Assembly: GCA_023079485.1 (NCBI GenBank)
Contig: CM041083.1
Location: forward strand, 151,856,552-151,920,551
DNA length: 64,000 nt
Direction: 5' to 3'
DNA from: Archilochus colubris
Lineage: Eukaryota; Chordata; Aves; Apodiformes; Trochilidae
Shown here piece after piece: positions 24,763-37,325 of the stretch. The stretch's first letter is position 1. Each line of letters begins with the position of its first letter. Under the pieces are notes generated by a model. That model was not told where the DNA came from and did no database searches. It saw only the letters and a list, made by a program, of their open reading frames with translations. A program made the position numbers and the translations under genes.

Positions 24763-26858
24763 CTTTATTTCTGTCAAATCAGGAAAAATGTTTATACTCA
24801 ACCTCGGTCAGGCTGAATCTGGCCCATAATAGTTCCAGTAGTCATGGAACTGTGTTGATTTCTAAGCTGATTTGCATTATGACATTGCAAAAGTTAAAAA
24901 ATGCAAGTTTTGTTTTATCTTGCCATAAAACTTCTGTCTTCTTCTGATACATCTACTATTAGCAATGCTTATGACTTAATGCCAGCATAGTAAAAACTCC
25001 AATGAATGGAAACTTGAAAATAATCTTGCACTGGTACAGCTAAGCACCCTGCTTTCTTTTCTTGTCCCCTCCTTTAAATACAAAATTGAAAAGTTGTGAG
25101 GAAACCCCAAAGCTTTTCTCTAGACACAGTTAGGACTAAGAGGATCACTCAGATTCTATTCTTTTGGTTGTTGATTTTCTGTTACAGAGGCTTATAGTAT
25201 CTTATTAAATCTCCTGTGGATGTACAGAGATATTTCAATGAGCTTAGTCCTTCAGACTAATGTCTAGCTGCCTGATAATCAGTTCCTTTATGCTTTCTAA
25301 GGAGTCATTTATTTTTTTAAGACACTGCAATTTTTGTGCAAGCCTGACTGTTAGCTCATTTGCTTGCAAAGTGACAAATAATTCCTGAGATACAGCCTCC
25401 AGTGTACAGCCCTTGTCAGTTACTGATCTTGAAGGAAAATAAACTAAAAGTTCTATAAGTTTGGGAGGTTTTGTTTGTTTGGTGTTTTTTTCATATGAAT
25501 AAAATTAATGGTGACACACAGGCTTTCATATTATCTGCTCCAAGGCAGTTTTTATGAACTGCATTCACAACGACATTACTCTGTATACGATTCAGGTATT
25601 ATTTAATTTTCTTTTTAAAATTTTCTAGAAGAACCATGTTTTTGACAAGAAGTTCCCCTGTGCATTTCCCTGAGATGCTTGCTATAGAAATTAGCTGTCT
25701 AGTGCAACCATTTGGTTGAAGCTATTTGAGTTAGCAAATTATTTTCAACCAGAAAATTATATTAAATATCTTTTAAAATGTATAGTAAATTTCCCAGCCA
25801 CTTAATTACTCACTAACACAATTATTTAGGATGGAGTGTGCTATGATTGAGGTTAATAAGAGTTTTGCCTTTTACATCAGTGAAAACCTTTTTCAAAAAA
25901 AATCTAGAAGCTGGGAGAAAATCAATTAATACAGAAGATCTCTTTAACTAGATTGTGTGGCCAATAAACTTTCATGGACTGGAGAAAAGGGAAGGGCATA
26001 AAAATCTGAGCATTGCTTTTAACTTTGGAAGGCTTCCCTTAGAAAAGATTTTAAGGCAGAAAGGTAGGCAACTACAAAAATACTAAAGAAGCTTAGCGTG
26101 GTACATAAGAAAAAACAATAATGTGGGGAGGAAGGGAACACAAACTTGGATGAAATTTATACCTCTCCATCAGCAGGGACAGTCCAGATTTTAAAATACA
26201 GGGGGAAAAAAAGAAAGGGCATAACGCTGCTCTGCAGCCCTGAACTGAACTTTCTTCCCATCCCCACTCTTGCCTGGGCTTTTCTCCTAATGTTTAAACC
26301 ATAGGATTAATTTCTTTTGCCTCTAATTAGAAAGCAGCAACCTGATAATTATATGTCCTATAAAAAATATTTTTCTGTTGTGATAAAAAAGTTTTTATAG
26401 TAAAAGTACAAGAGCTCCCACTCTCCTTCTGCTGAAAGTCACAATAAAATCGTGTTTTTAATAACTGGTGTCAGAATTAGTGAACGCTTAACTAATGTAA
26501 CACATCTATCCCCTTATCTATAATAATGAATTCTAGTAGCAAAAAGACAAGGAAGAAAAACTATACAGTACTAAAAGATAAGACATGACTATGCCCAGAG
26601 TTAATGCGTTATTTACCACACGTGGGCTCAAAGCCAGAGTCTGGAGGTATAAATGAGAAACCTTGGGTTTAAATTGCTGAGCTTAGCTTGACTGCCATAA
26701 TGACTTCACTAATCTACAGCTACAAAGAAAGACCTCATTTGCTTTGGGTTATTGTTTGTTTGTTTCTGAAGCTCCTAATCTGTCCCATTCTTTACAAAGG
26801 TATGTTCTTATGGAAATTAATTACATACACATATCAGCTTGGAACTGTATGTGAATGT
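24763..26858. other. AT-rich intronic sequence
   Basis: No gene or repeat recognised. The stretch 26330-26530 has a balanced, non-repetitive texture that could mark a conserved non-coding element, but this is a guess. Confidence 0.45.
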
Positions 26859-27143
26859 TAGAATCATAGAACAACTCCTTTGAGTTGGAAGGGGCCTTAA
26901 ACATCATCTGATTCCCACTCCCCTGCATAGGCAGGGACACCTCTCACTAGACCAGGTTGCTGAAAGCCCTGCCCAACCTGGCCTTAAACACTTTCAGGGA
27001 TGAGGCATCTACGATTTTCCTGGGCAACCTGTTCCGATGTCTCACCACCCTCACAGTGAAGAATTTCTTCTTAATATTCAACCTAAAGCTACCCTCTTTC
27101 CATCTGAAACTTCTACCTTTCATCCTATCACTGCGTGCACTAA
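26859..27143 (-). mobile_element. 5' truncated CR1, 3' end
   Basis: The plus strand opens with GAATCATAGAACAACTCC, the inverted CR1 3' terminus. The minus-strand frame at 26947-27150 reads FRLNIKKKFFTVRVVRHRNRLP, then KVFKARLGRAFSNLV, the last codons of ORF2. About 285 bases survive. Confidence 0.9.
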
Positions 27144-27415
27144 AGATCACTAATATAAAAATGCCAGGATGAAAAAATAATCTGTCTAAATATCTGGAAG
27201 AACAGATTTATCTTTGAGCCCTATAAAGCAATCACATGAAGACATTAAAAAATTAAACATTAAAAACAGTCATAGTTGATGTCATGAATTGACATGTATA
27301 TGTATATATGAATATTTTCCCTCTCACTAGGATATTTTCCATCTCTGTAGGCACATGCCTACATTGCATTCTTTTTTTTCCTATTTCTCTCATACGGTTT
27401 CTCTTTTCAACCCAT

Positions 27416-27715
27416 TTCCTTCCTTCCTTCCTTCCTTCCTTCCTTCCTTCCTTCCTTCCTTCCTTCCTTCCTTCCTTCCTTCCTTCCTTCCTTCCTTCCT
27501 TCCTTCCTCTCTTCCTTCCTTCCTTCCTTCCCTCCTTCCTTCCTTCCTTCCTTCCTTCCTTCCTTCCTTCCTTCCTTCCTTCCTTCCTTCCTTCCTTCCT
27601 TCCTTCCTTCATTCCTTCCTTCCTTCCTTCCTTCCTTCCTTCCTTCCTTCCTTCCTTCCTTCCTTCCTTCCTTCCTTCCTTCCTTCCTTCCTTCCTTCCT
27701 TCCTTCCTTCCTTCC
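27416..27715. repeat. (CCTT)n / (AAGG)n microsatellite, about 300 bases
   Basis: About 75 tetranucleotide units with only three small interruptions (near 27508, 27531 and 27610). The apparent FLPS-repeat and KEGR-repeat open frames over it are artefacts of a 12-base codon cycle. The strand asymmetry (all pyrimidine on the plus strand) makes triplex DNA possible. In the host gene's sense the RNA would be purine. Confidence 0.98.
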
Positions 27716-30700
27716 ATTTTTTCCAAGTAGTTTTCTTCTTGCATGTCTCACCCATTTAATATTTACTACCATTTATTGCATATTTCTGTTTTTTCCTAAG
27801 ATATGTTCACTTTTGCTACAGTTCGTTTTGTGCCTTTCAGTGTGTCTTTTTCACTTCTGTTCATACTATACATATTTTTCTGTAATATTATCTTCAGGTC
27901 AGACTTTTGGGGGGGCCATCCAGTTCTTCCTGTGTAGTTGTAAACTGCATATAGCACACAAAGGTAAGCATCATGTGATAGTTTTAGAATGGGTTTCTCT
28001 GCAAAGGTTAAGTAACAAAATTTGTTTAAATCTAACCACAGTGGGTGAGACTAGGCAGAAAAAAATCTGCTTCAGCATATCTGGGAATTGTAGTAAGGGG
28101 ATATATTACTCTAATATATGATCTATTTCATTCAGTTTCAGGCTTGTTTTGGAATGTGCCCTATTACCATCCTATTGGTACTCTGCCCAGTGTAGCACTT
28201 CTTGTTGATCGCAGAGACAGTCAATAAGAACAACTGCAGCATTCCATAGACAGTCTCTGTCTTTTATTTTCTTCATGGATATCAGTTTGTTAAACAACCT
28301 GAACCACTGATGACTTACACAAGAGTTCAGCTAACGGTCCATGCTTTAATGCATTTTATCTACTGCAAACATCTGCCTAAAAATGGCTGTACTTTCATGA
28401 ATGTCAAGCTCTAGGGGAAACGTGAAGTTAGATGTCATTGTGTTGATTGGTTTTAAAACAAAGACTGAAAGATAAAAGATTCCTTGCTCTAAGCAGCAAT
28501 TCCGTGTAAATAATTTATAGCCCAAAAATAATGCACTATTCAAGACTCCGAGGAAGGAGTCGTCTTTTTGCGTTTTTTTTTATAACTGTTCCTTTAGAAT
28601 TATTCCAATTAATATTCAAATCTTACCAACTTCCTATCTGTAACTGAGTTGCTTATTAATATTACATGAGCTGTCCTCCTTTCTCCTGATGAGGCAGAGC
28701 ACAACATGCTGAAAACAGCATTGGCAGGAAAATGTATAGTTTGGAACTGCAGTGAAGCCATTTGCCATACATGAAGTAACTTACTAACAGTAGTTGACTG
28801 CTTATGAAATTCTCAGTATGGTACTAAAAGGAAAACTCTAATGTTAAGGTTTTAACAGGGCATTGAGATTAAAAAAAAAAAAAAAAAAGACAGAGAGAGG
28901 CAGAATATTAGTAAATGACCTAGAGCTGAATTCTTTCTCATGCAGTTGCATAGAATAAAGCATTTATTTTGAGTTGCACATGTACATAGAAGACATGTAC
29001 TTTCAGTTGACTGGAAAATGCAGCTGTGTGATAGAGCTGTTTGAAAAGCAAATGCAAAACTCAAAAAACCTGGTTGCAAATACCTTACCTACTGGACATT
29101 GCTATCAATAAGTAACAAAAGGACATCTTTACACCAGTATGTCATCGGGCAAATAGGAGAACTATTCAAACAGGACAAATTCAGAGCAGTTCAGTGGACA
29201 AAAACTAAGTAAAGGCTGCCCTCCATGATGATTGCACAAATAAAGAAAGAAAACGAAGGAAAATGAAAAAAAAAAGCCAACACTCTACATCAATTTGTCT
29301 AAAGCATGTAAAACTCAAACACAATAGCAATAACTGTAAAGCAGTGATGTACTGAATGCAAGTTCCTAACTATGTGCTGATTATTTTGACAAGTTCAGCT
29401 GTTTAATATCATGCCTGACTGCTCCTTTATGGCTGATGGTTTTCTTTTGTTCAATATGACAAGCCTAAATAAATTTGAACCCAAGTGAATTAAAACCATG
29501 ATTAATTTATTTTAGCTAAAATCCCCTTTGCACAAACCAAATGCATTGTTTTGCTTCTTCTAATCCTTTGGTAGAAACATATGACTATCTAAGAATGCAT
29601 CTAGTGTTTGCATATTCCTTAATTCTTCTGCATGGGCTTAGAAAAATAGCCAAGCCACTCAGACACTATTCTTCATGTGTGTGACCAAAGCCATTTTATG
29701 TCAAAACCCACTTTTAGAATATATAAAGAGTGATGAACATTTTATTGCACCTTAATATAAATTCACAGCTGGTTTATAGACATTATACGTGATATAACAT
29801 TGATAATAAAAACTAATATTAGTATAATTAATTAGAATAATGTTTCCTAAAGGACACAAAAGGATTGCAAACAACTGAGGAGTCTTGGTAAAGGGCAGCA
29901 TTGCTAAACCAAAGAAAGAAATTGCATTTTAAAACTGAAAGTTCACCACCACAGCATTGGCATGGGAAGAAAAACATCCATGATGGCATTTCCTCTACTT
30001 AATAAAAGAAACCTCAGCGACTGTTTAATTTCTCTTAGGAGAATCTCTGCTACACTGCTGTCTTTCAGAAGAGCCCTGGAATGAAAATAAATTTAGTAAA
30101 GTCTATGTCTATTTTGTCTTAGATTAAAACATTTCCACAGCAATAAGCTGACACACAAATAGGAAAACAGCATTGCTCTCTAAAGCAGCTCTGGTTTTTG
30201 CACAGTTCTTCTGACATAGGTGACATACATGCTTATCACTATAATGTCATCCTGTCACTTTTTATATTTCCTCTACACATTGCAAAATGCTAACTGGGAA
30301 AAGTCAAGTAGGAGATATAAAATAGTCATAATGAACAAAAAACTGGGAAAGACAAAAGATCTGGAAGTATAAAAAAATCTAAGAGACCTTCTGCAGAATA
30401 AATAAGAAGAAATATTCTTTTTATTTCTGAGTAGGACATATTTTCTTGCTGAGTGGGAAGCACTACAAGGTTTTCAAACCTACATAAATATTTGTGTTAA
30501 GCCAGTAGACTCCTAAACCAAAAAAATCCAAATCCACAAAGAAAAAAAAAGTGTATAAATTGTTTGCATTTCAATTTACTGCAAAGCACTATTATCCTTT
30601 AAAACACCCAGAAGCATTCTTTACATTAATTATAAATATCAGAATGTTTCAAACACAAGTTTCAATCCCTCTGGGAAGTCACTTACTTTGTTCTCAGAAT

Positions 30701-30778
30701 TATTCATGGAGACAAGAAAGGAAAAGGATAGCACTAATATTTATGAATTCTCCGTTTAACATTAATTACTGGCTCTTA

Positions 30779-30834
30779 GGATCCACTAAAAGTGAAGCTG
30801 TAGGGTGGATTTCTAGGATCCACCAGATGTGAAG
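30779..30834 (+). repeat. Imperfect tandem duplication, about 35-base period
   Basis: AGGATCCACTAAAAGTGAAGC and AGGATCCACCAGATGTGAAGC follow each other about 35 bases apart, with the intervening bases less similar. Confidence 0.55.
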
Positions 30835-31397
30835 CCCAGGGAGTGCACTGATGTGCACTAGTTCAAACTCTTGTTCTCTTAATAGCCTCTCAACTAGTGG
30901 CTTATTAAAGACCTTATTTTTAACAGGATCCCTTTGATTAAGGAATTTAGTTTGGGGATTTAAACAACTGTCCTTTTGAAAATCCATAATGTACAAAAGT
31001 CTGCTTAAGAAATGACTTACAGAAAATTGAAGGGCTGCCAGAAAAATATTTCTTAAGTGTAAAGCATTCTTATGGAAGAAAAATTTCTCCTGGATGAATT
31101 TTGCAGTGAATATTTTGGAGATCTTTTATCCTTAAATCACAGTAAATGTTTTGAACATCTGTACTAACCCACTGTGTGAGTGATTGTATTGTTCACACAT
31201 ACTTAAAATAACATGAAAGGGTACTGCATCAGCTCTACACTGCATTTTAAAGATAATAACATTTAACTCAAATGCTTATGTTCCTAAGAAAGGTTATAAA
31301 TTCTGATATCTGATAGTGACTGTGTAGGAGACTTCAGTAAACTGAAGTGTACAAAGAATAGAACACATGCAGGGAGGAGGAAACCATAACTTCCCAT

Positions 31398-31434
31398 AAT
31401 AAAGGGCATTATTACCCACAATAAAGGGCATTAT
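31398..31434 (+). repeat. Tandem duplication, 22-base period
   Basis: AATAAAGGGCATTAT occurs at 31398-31412 and again at 31420-31434, separated by TACCCAC. The upstream copy is preceded by the similar CCCAT. Confidence 0.7.
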
Positions 31435-31564
31435 GCTCCACAAATCTTACTGAGATAAGTAAGATTTGAATTTTTTAAAGAAAATAGAGAAAATTTCCTT
31501 TTATGTAAAGTAAATGGTAAAATACTTCCAGCTTGTTTTCCCAATGATGGCAGTAATTTTCTTT

Positions 31565-31999
31565 TCCTTCCTCCCTTCCTTCCTTCCTTCCTTCCTTCCT
31601 TCCTTCCTTCCTTCCTTCCTTCCTTCCTTCCTTCCTTCCTTCCTTCCTTCCTTCCTTCCTTCCTTCCTTCCTTCCTTCCTTCCTTCCTTCCTTCCTTCCT
31701 TCCTTCCTTCCTTCCTTCCTTCCTTCCTTCCTTCCTTCCTTCCTTCCTTCCTTCCTTCCTTCCTTCCTTCCTTCCTTCCTTCCTTCCTTCTTCCTTCCTT
31801 CCTTCCTTCCTTCCTTCCTTCCTTCCTTCCTTCCTTCCTTCCTTCCTTCCTTCCTTCCTTCCTTCCTTCTCCTTCCTTCCTTCCTTCCTTCCTTCCTTCC
31901 TTCCTTCCTTCCTTCCTTCCTTCCTTCCTTCCTTCCTTCCTTCCTTCCTTCCTTCCTTCCTTCCTTCCTTCCTTCCTCCCGTCCTTCATTCCCTCTCCT
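31565..31999. repeat. (CCTT)n / (AAGG)n microsatellite, about 430 bases
   Basis: More than 100 tetranucleotide units in the same orientation as the array at 27416. There are two single-base phase shifts (near 31790 and 31870) and degenerate ends (CTCCC near 31571, TCCCG near 31977). Long FLPS or KEGR frames here are artefacts. Confidence 0.98.
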
Positions 32000-34900
32000 T
32001 ACTAAGAGACTGAATAGAACTTTTAAATACTTAAAATACTTAAAATATTTTATTGATTCACATACAATTTTTGGGCCATAAATTAGCCACAAGACCTCCT
32101 TCCAATATCCCATAAGTATTCCACTGTTACATCCCTTCTTAAAGCCTCTTGCAGAAGATTATTCCCTAACCCCTTCCATTACTCCATGCCACAAAATAAT
32201 AATTTTTTCACAAGGTAAAAAAAAAAGCAGAATTCTTACCTTTTTTCCTTTTTTTAATTTCTGATGTGAAATATCCAATTACAAGAGTACTAGTAACTTA
32301 AAAAATCTAATGTACCAGTGCAGAAAAAGTTATTCAGTGAAAAATATATTGATGCCTGAGCAAAGCTGATTAAAAAAAAAAAAAAAAAATCTGTTTTTTA
32401 AGCTGCCTGCAGTTTATATCAGATACGCTTTTCACTCAGTAGAAGGAATAGATGGTTTTGTTTACCTGAACAGAAGTTTCCTTAAGTGTTTCAAAAACTT
32501 AAAAGGTATGGTCTTGCTCATCAATTGTATTCAGGAATGCAGCTAGGTGACAGAATAATTACTGCAACGTGGGAGTCATTTGTACTCTTGTAGAGGAAAG
32601 GAACATCTGGTGTATATTTCTGTCACTTCCTCCTTTAAAACCACAATGAGCTGTGTCATCACTATCATGTACAATTGTTCCTGTATTACAACTTTGTTTC
32701 TCACCCCTACATGGTTTCCCTATCCCATAAGCTATATAAAGTCATTTGGATATATAAGGCAGCAGCTCATGTATAATGCTGTTATTGCTCAGGGGATACA
32801 TCTATAGTTGAGCATAACATGTTGATCCTGAAAAATAAAAGCACTTTCTGTTTAATTACTATCACAACTGAGAATATAAAATGAAAGAAATTGAAAATCT
32901 TAAGAGGAAAAAGCAGACAAGTATTCTCACATACATAACTTCATATCACTAGCAAATAATTAAGGAATTAACTTTGCATATATTTGCACAAAGGTCTGAT
33001 CATGCAAGTACTCCTAGCACAGGTAAGAAATTATTAAGATTCTTATTAGTTTGTACTGGGCAGACTCCAACTGATTTAGTAAGGATTTCACATTTCCTTT
33101 TTAGAGGATAACATTTGTAGATAAAGGCTGGGTATAGCAGGTTTACAGGATATTAATGGTGTCGATAATGCCATAATTTCTGTACTTTGTTGCTTCAATG
33201 TGATAGAGACATAAATTATTGCTACTTAAAATAAGAAAAAAGAGTTTTGATGAGATTTTTAGGGATGCAAGTATATATTTTTGTATATTTATGCTTATAT
33301 GAATACTTATATACATTTACATATAAATACATTTGTACAAAAACATACATAGTACTGTTAAAGAAAATAGAAGGAGAAAAGTGTGATGAACTTAAATTTT
33401 AAATTACAGGATTGTTCTCTAGTTTGTAGATATGCTCTGAGATAATTTGGTCTAGGAATAAGTGCATTCTCAAGGTAATGATAGTCAGTTTGTTCTAGCC
33501 CATGGCTAACTCCCTCTCTCACCCTTCTCCCTCAAAAAAAATAAAATACAGTATAAAAAGTATTAAATCTTACCCATCAAGAACCCATTTTTCATCCTCT
33601 CTCTTTTTCAGTCATTGCAGATAAACTCACAGGGCAAGTTAAAGATAGTGGGTCCTGAAGTACTAGAAAGCAGCTATTTTCTTTTAAGAGTCCTGAAATT
33701 CCATCAGCATCAGGACAGGAGAAACACAGTCCAGTTCCTTTCTAAGGGGAAAAGGCAACAGTAATAACTCTGCTTGCATTGTGTGCTTTTTGCTCACTTT
33801 TGTGCAGAGAACAAAAAATAGGAAGCCACTGGCTCCATACAAATGCAAAAAATGACTTTTGAAGCTTCAGTAAGGCTTTCAGAATTACATTTAAACAAAG
33901 CTATTAGCAATCAGCTAAAAAGGATTAAGGGAAGTAATTAAATAAACTGACTTCTAATAATTTTATTTTTTAAGTGGTCAAAGAATATTGAATTTCAGTT
34001 TTACATGCTTTTTGATGTGAGTCTTTGTGAAAAGAAGCAGAAATCATTAATGAATTCTATGCTGTTCCTCCCTGCTTGAGACCCAAGAAAGTTAGCACAC
34101 TTATAAAGCATCCTATACAATTTTCAATTTTGTTTGAGAGGTAATAGGTATACAAAATTTGTGTTCTCTTTCTCATAAATGTCTGCAGCTTCACAGTTGA
34201 CAAGTTACACCTTTTAATCAAAAAATCTTACAGTTTCCATTATTTTAAGCTTTTCATTTTAAAACATGCACTGAAATTGCTCACCACAGTCTCAAGTTGT
34301 TTTTTTTTCAAAAATTTGTAGGGTATATTAATTGTGCTTTCTTTTCATAGCACACTGCAGGAAAACTAATTTTGGATTCTTGACTGTATTTCTTGTTCCT
34401 CCAACTAGAAGGGCCTAAGAACAGAGAGGATCCATTTACAACCCAGGGAGCAAAATTTCATCTGATTTGAAACTGACATTTTGTGGCCATTTGTACACTG
34501 TATGACTAAAGACTTTAAATGCTCACAGTAGGCAAGGAGAAAACATATGTGCATTCCCTGAAATAGCTGATTAAATTTCCCTAAAAATAAATTATTAACA
34601 GAATATAATGCAGAAAATTGCTTTTTAAATAGTAACATATAATGAGCCCAGTGCAGTCTGGCATATTGTGACTTTATGTGCAATGTAGTCCTATGCGGAC
34701 AGCAGCTATCTATATGCATTTGGTGAAGTAGGAGAAACTATTCTTACACCTTTTCTGAACCAAACAGAACAAAGACCTGAAATGAGAAGTTTCTCTACAT
34801 GTTCTCCTCTGAGATATCTGTTCCCATATACTCTTATATGGGAGTAAATATTCTGCTTTTCTTATTGTGAAAAGAAATTCTACTGAAACACTGCAAGAAA

Positions 34901-35351
34901 ATCCAGCAGCCAGGTAATTCAAAATATTTTTCTTTTTATTTTTTTCCTTTCTCTTTCAAAGGAACATAATAATTAAGTAAAATAAATTCCTATAAAAATA
35001 ATATAAAGTTTAAATCATACATACAATTTTTTACTAAATAAGCAACCTATTTTTTCACAAAGTCATAATAGTTCCTGCATGTCATCATGTGCTGTGCTAT
35101 GTCATATGCATACACAACTTTAGGACACAGGCATCTGTAGCACAATATCTCACCTGAAAAATGCTCTAATATACTGTGGTCCTATAGGCCTAGCTCACTG
35201 AAGGGACAGACTGAAGGGTCTCTAAAGCATCTTTTTCACCTTATCACCAAATCCAATTTTTTCTAATAATGAATTCTATTGCTGTTGAGTTATCATATTA
35301 TTTTTTTTTCTTCTGACATTTTCAGTGAAGAACATACCAAAGGCTAGAATT
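32000..35351. other. AT-rich intronic sequence
   Basis: No gene or interspersed repeat recognised. The stretch 33850-33965 (many TAATT/ATTA motifs, no repeats) could be a conserved non-coding element but is unproven. Confidence 0.45.
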
Positions 35352-35705
35352 GTAGAATCATAAAATGGTTGCAGCTGGAAAGGGTCCTAAAGGATAATCA
35401 AATTCCATTCCCTTGCCATGAGCAAGAACAACTCCCACTGCACCAGGTTGCTTAAAGCTTCATGTAACCTGGCGTTGAACACTTCCAAGGAGAGGACAGC
35501 CACAACCTCTTCTAAGTGTCTCACCACATTTGCACTTAAGAATTTCTTCCTAATATCTGGTCTACATCTACCCTCTTTCAGCTCAAAGCCATTGCACCGT
35601 ACGACAGGTAAAAAGGCTCTCCTTTTTTCATAAGCACCACTCCAAGTACTGAAAAGCCACAACTTTTTCAGTCTTTTCTCATGGGTGAGGTGTTCTATCC
35701 ATGAC
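35352..35705 (-). mobile_element. 5' truncated CR1, 3' end, older copy
   Basis: The plus strand starts with TAGAATCATAAAATGG, the inverted 3' terminus. The minus-strand frame at 35387-35707 reads the ORF2 C-terminus: IEHLTHEKRLKKLWLFS, then RPDIRKKFLSANVVRH, then LEVFNARLHEALSNLVQ. A small deletion removes part of the RHWNRLP region. Confidence 0.88.
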
Positions 35706-36224
35706 AAGATGGATAAACAAAAGACAAGTCTACTTTCATGAATAATAGCATAGTTCCGTGGGGTTTTTTAGAATTTGACCACTGAGTTAAGAATAAAAAA
35801 GGTAGGAACCTGAAATTAGATTAAGCCTGATCAAAATATAGTTTGTCCTCAGGAGTTTTTTTGATGTCTTTTTTTTATCAGCAGTGGAGAAAACATAAAT
35901 ACAACTTGTGCAAACAAAAAAATGCAAATTTATAATTTTGAATTTGTGCCAGGACAACTTCTGTTTTGGGTTTTTTTTTGGTTGGTTTGGTTTATTTATT
36001 TATTTCAATACACTTCAAATATTTTTTGACATATTTGTTCCATTTAAGCTCAGATCAATAGCAATGTCATCTCCTTTGGTACCCAACTATTGCAATCCAT
36101 ATTTCCCTAAGTTTGACACAAAAGTGTTATGGAAGTCAGTGTTGAATGCTTTCAACAATAAAATTAAGTTAAATGACAACTACTTCTCTCCCTCTTTCTG
36201 AAAATTCAGTTATTTTATCACAGA

Positions 36225-36480
36225 AAGAAATAAAGTTGTTCAGGCACGATTTATTCGTTGTAAGACAACCTCAAGATTTCCCCAGGGAACAGTTTATGAG
36301 CCTGTAGTTCCTTGGGTGACTTTTTGGCTTTTCTTTTTTCCAGTTTCCAGGTACCTGTGTAAAGCTCCACGATGTTCCAAAACCAACAGAGAGCAGCCTT
36401 GCAAAAACATCAAGCAACTTTTTCAACACTCTTGAGTTATAGCCTGTAGGGTCCCAAGGATGTGCTGACTAAATTTCTTC
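36225..36480 (-). mobile_element. Old CR1 fragment, reverse transcriptase region
   Basis: On the minus strand, segments in the expected order resemble CR1 reverse transcriptase: SLGP (for SMGPD), a heavily decayed stretch for the ADVIAKPLS region, a W-rich piece for SWRTGEVPEDW, then EKPKSHPRNYRLIN for the [16 protein letters not shown] region. Many substitutions and stops mark it as old. It directly precedes a CR1 piece in the opposite orientation. Confidence 0.5.
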
Positions 36481-36594
36481 TTTGCAACTATCTCTGTTTC
36501 CACCTCTGGTATATATTTCCACTGGAGATATCATGAGTTCCCAGTTTAGCCAAGTTAATATCCTGATGTGTCTAGAAAGCTGGTCAATATCTAA

Positions 36595-37325
36595 GAATCA
36601 TTTCTTACAAGAACAGGAGCAATGCAACCCAAGAAAAAGGAAGGCAGGCAAGGATGCCAGGAGGCATGCATGGCTGAACAAGAAACTGCTGGACACACTT
36701 AAATGTAAAATAAAGTCTACAGAGGGTGGAAACAAGGATAGGTAACCTGGGCAGAGCACAAAGTTTTCCAAGAAGCCAGGGTCCAGGTTAAGAAAATTAA
36801 AGCCCTGCTAGAATTAAATCTGGACAGGGACATCAAGCGTAAAAAGAAAAGCTTCCACAGGTATGTCAGTGATAAAAGGAAGGACAGGGAAAATGTAGAC
36901 CCTCTCCAGAAGGAAACAAGAGACCTGGTCACATAGGATATGGAGAAAGTTGGCTTTCTGGGCTGCAAGCACTCATTACCAGCTCATGTTGACTGTGACA
37001 GGCAGCCAGTCGAAGGAGGTGATTCTCTTGGGAGACCCCACCTGGAATACTGTGTCCAGTTCTGGACGTCCCAGTGCAAGGACATGGAGCTGTTGGAGCA
37101 AGTCCAGAGAAGGGCCATAAAGATAATCAGAGGGCTGGAGCACCTCTTCTGTGAAGACAGGATGAGAGCTGGGGCTGTTCCTTATGGAGAAGAGAAGGCT
37201 CCAGGGAGACCTTAGAGCAGCCTTCCAGTACCTGAAGAAGGCTACAGGAAAGCTGGAGAGGGACTTGTAGCCATAGGGCAAGGGTAATGTTTTCAAGGTG
37301 AAAGGGGGCAGATTTAAGTTCTAAA
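36595..37325 (+). mobile_element. Internally rearranged CR1 LINE fragment
   Basis: The first 350 bases match the segment just before the reverse transcriptase core: RKAGKDARRHAWLNKKLLD at 36634-36690, then AACAAGAAAAGCTTC-type and GATAAAAGGAAGG. It then skips most of the reverse transcriptase. An inverted CR1 segment lies at 36949-36993, followed by forward-oriented [13 protein letters not shown] (37037-37075) and [13 protein letters not shown]. The copy stops about 200 bases short of the normal 3' end, so it lost its tail after insertion. Confidence 0.8.
36949..36993 (-). repeat. Inverted segment inside the CR1 at 36595
   Basis: TTGGCTTTCTGGGCTGCAAG and the following bases to GTTGAC are the reverse complement of the CR1 stretch encoding LNMSxQCALAAQKAN. 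Forward CR1 sequence flanks it on both sides. Confidence 0.7.

Larger units (their letters stand above)
27716..31564. other. AT-rich intronic sequence between two CCTT arrays
   Basis: No gene found. It contains two small tandem duplications (30779-30834 and 31398-31434) and an A-tract near 28870. The 29390-29560 stretch could be a conserved element, but I cannot test that. Confidence 0.5.

Noticed and set aside
27253..27772. Long open frames on both strands (FLPS and KEGR repeat proteins)
   Set aside because: They exist only because CCTT has a 12-base codon cycle without stops. There is no start context or conservation.
31475..32113. A 212-codon minus-strand frame and a 163-codon plus-strand frame
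   Set aside because: Same microsatellite artefact over the second CCTT array.
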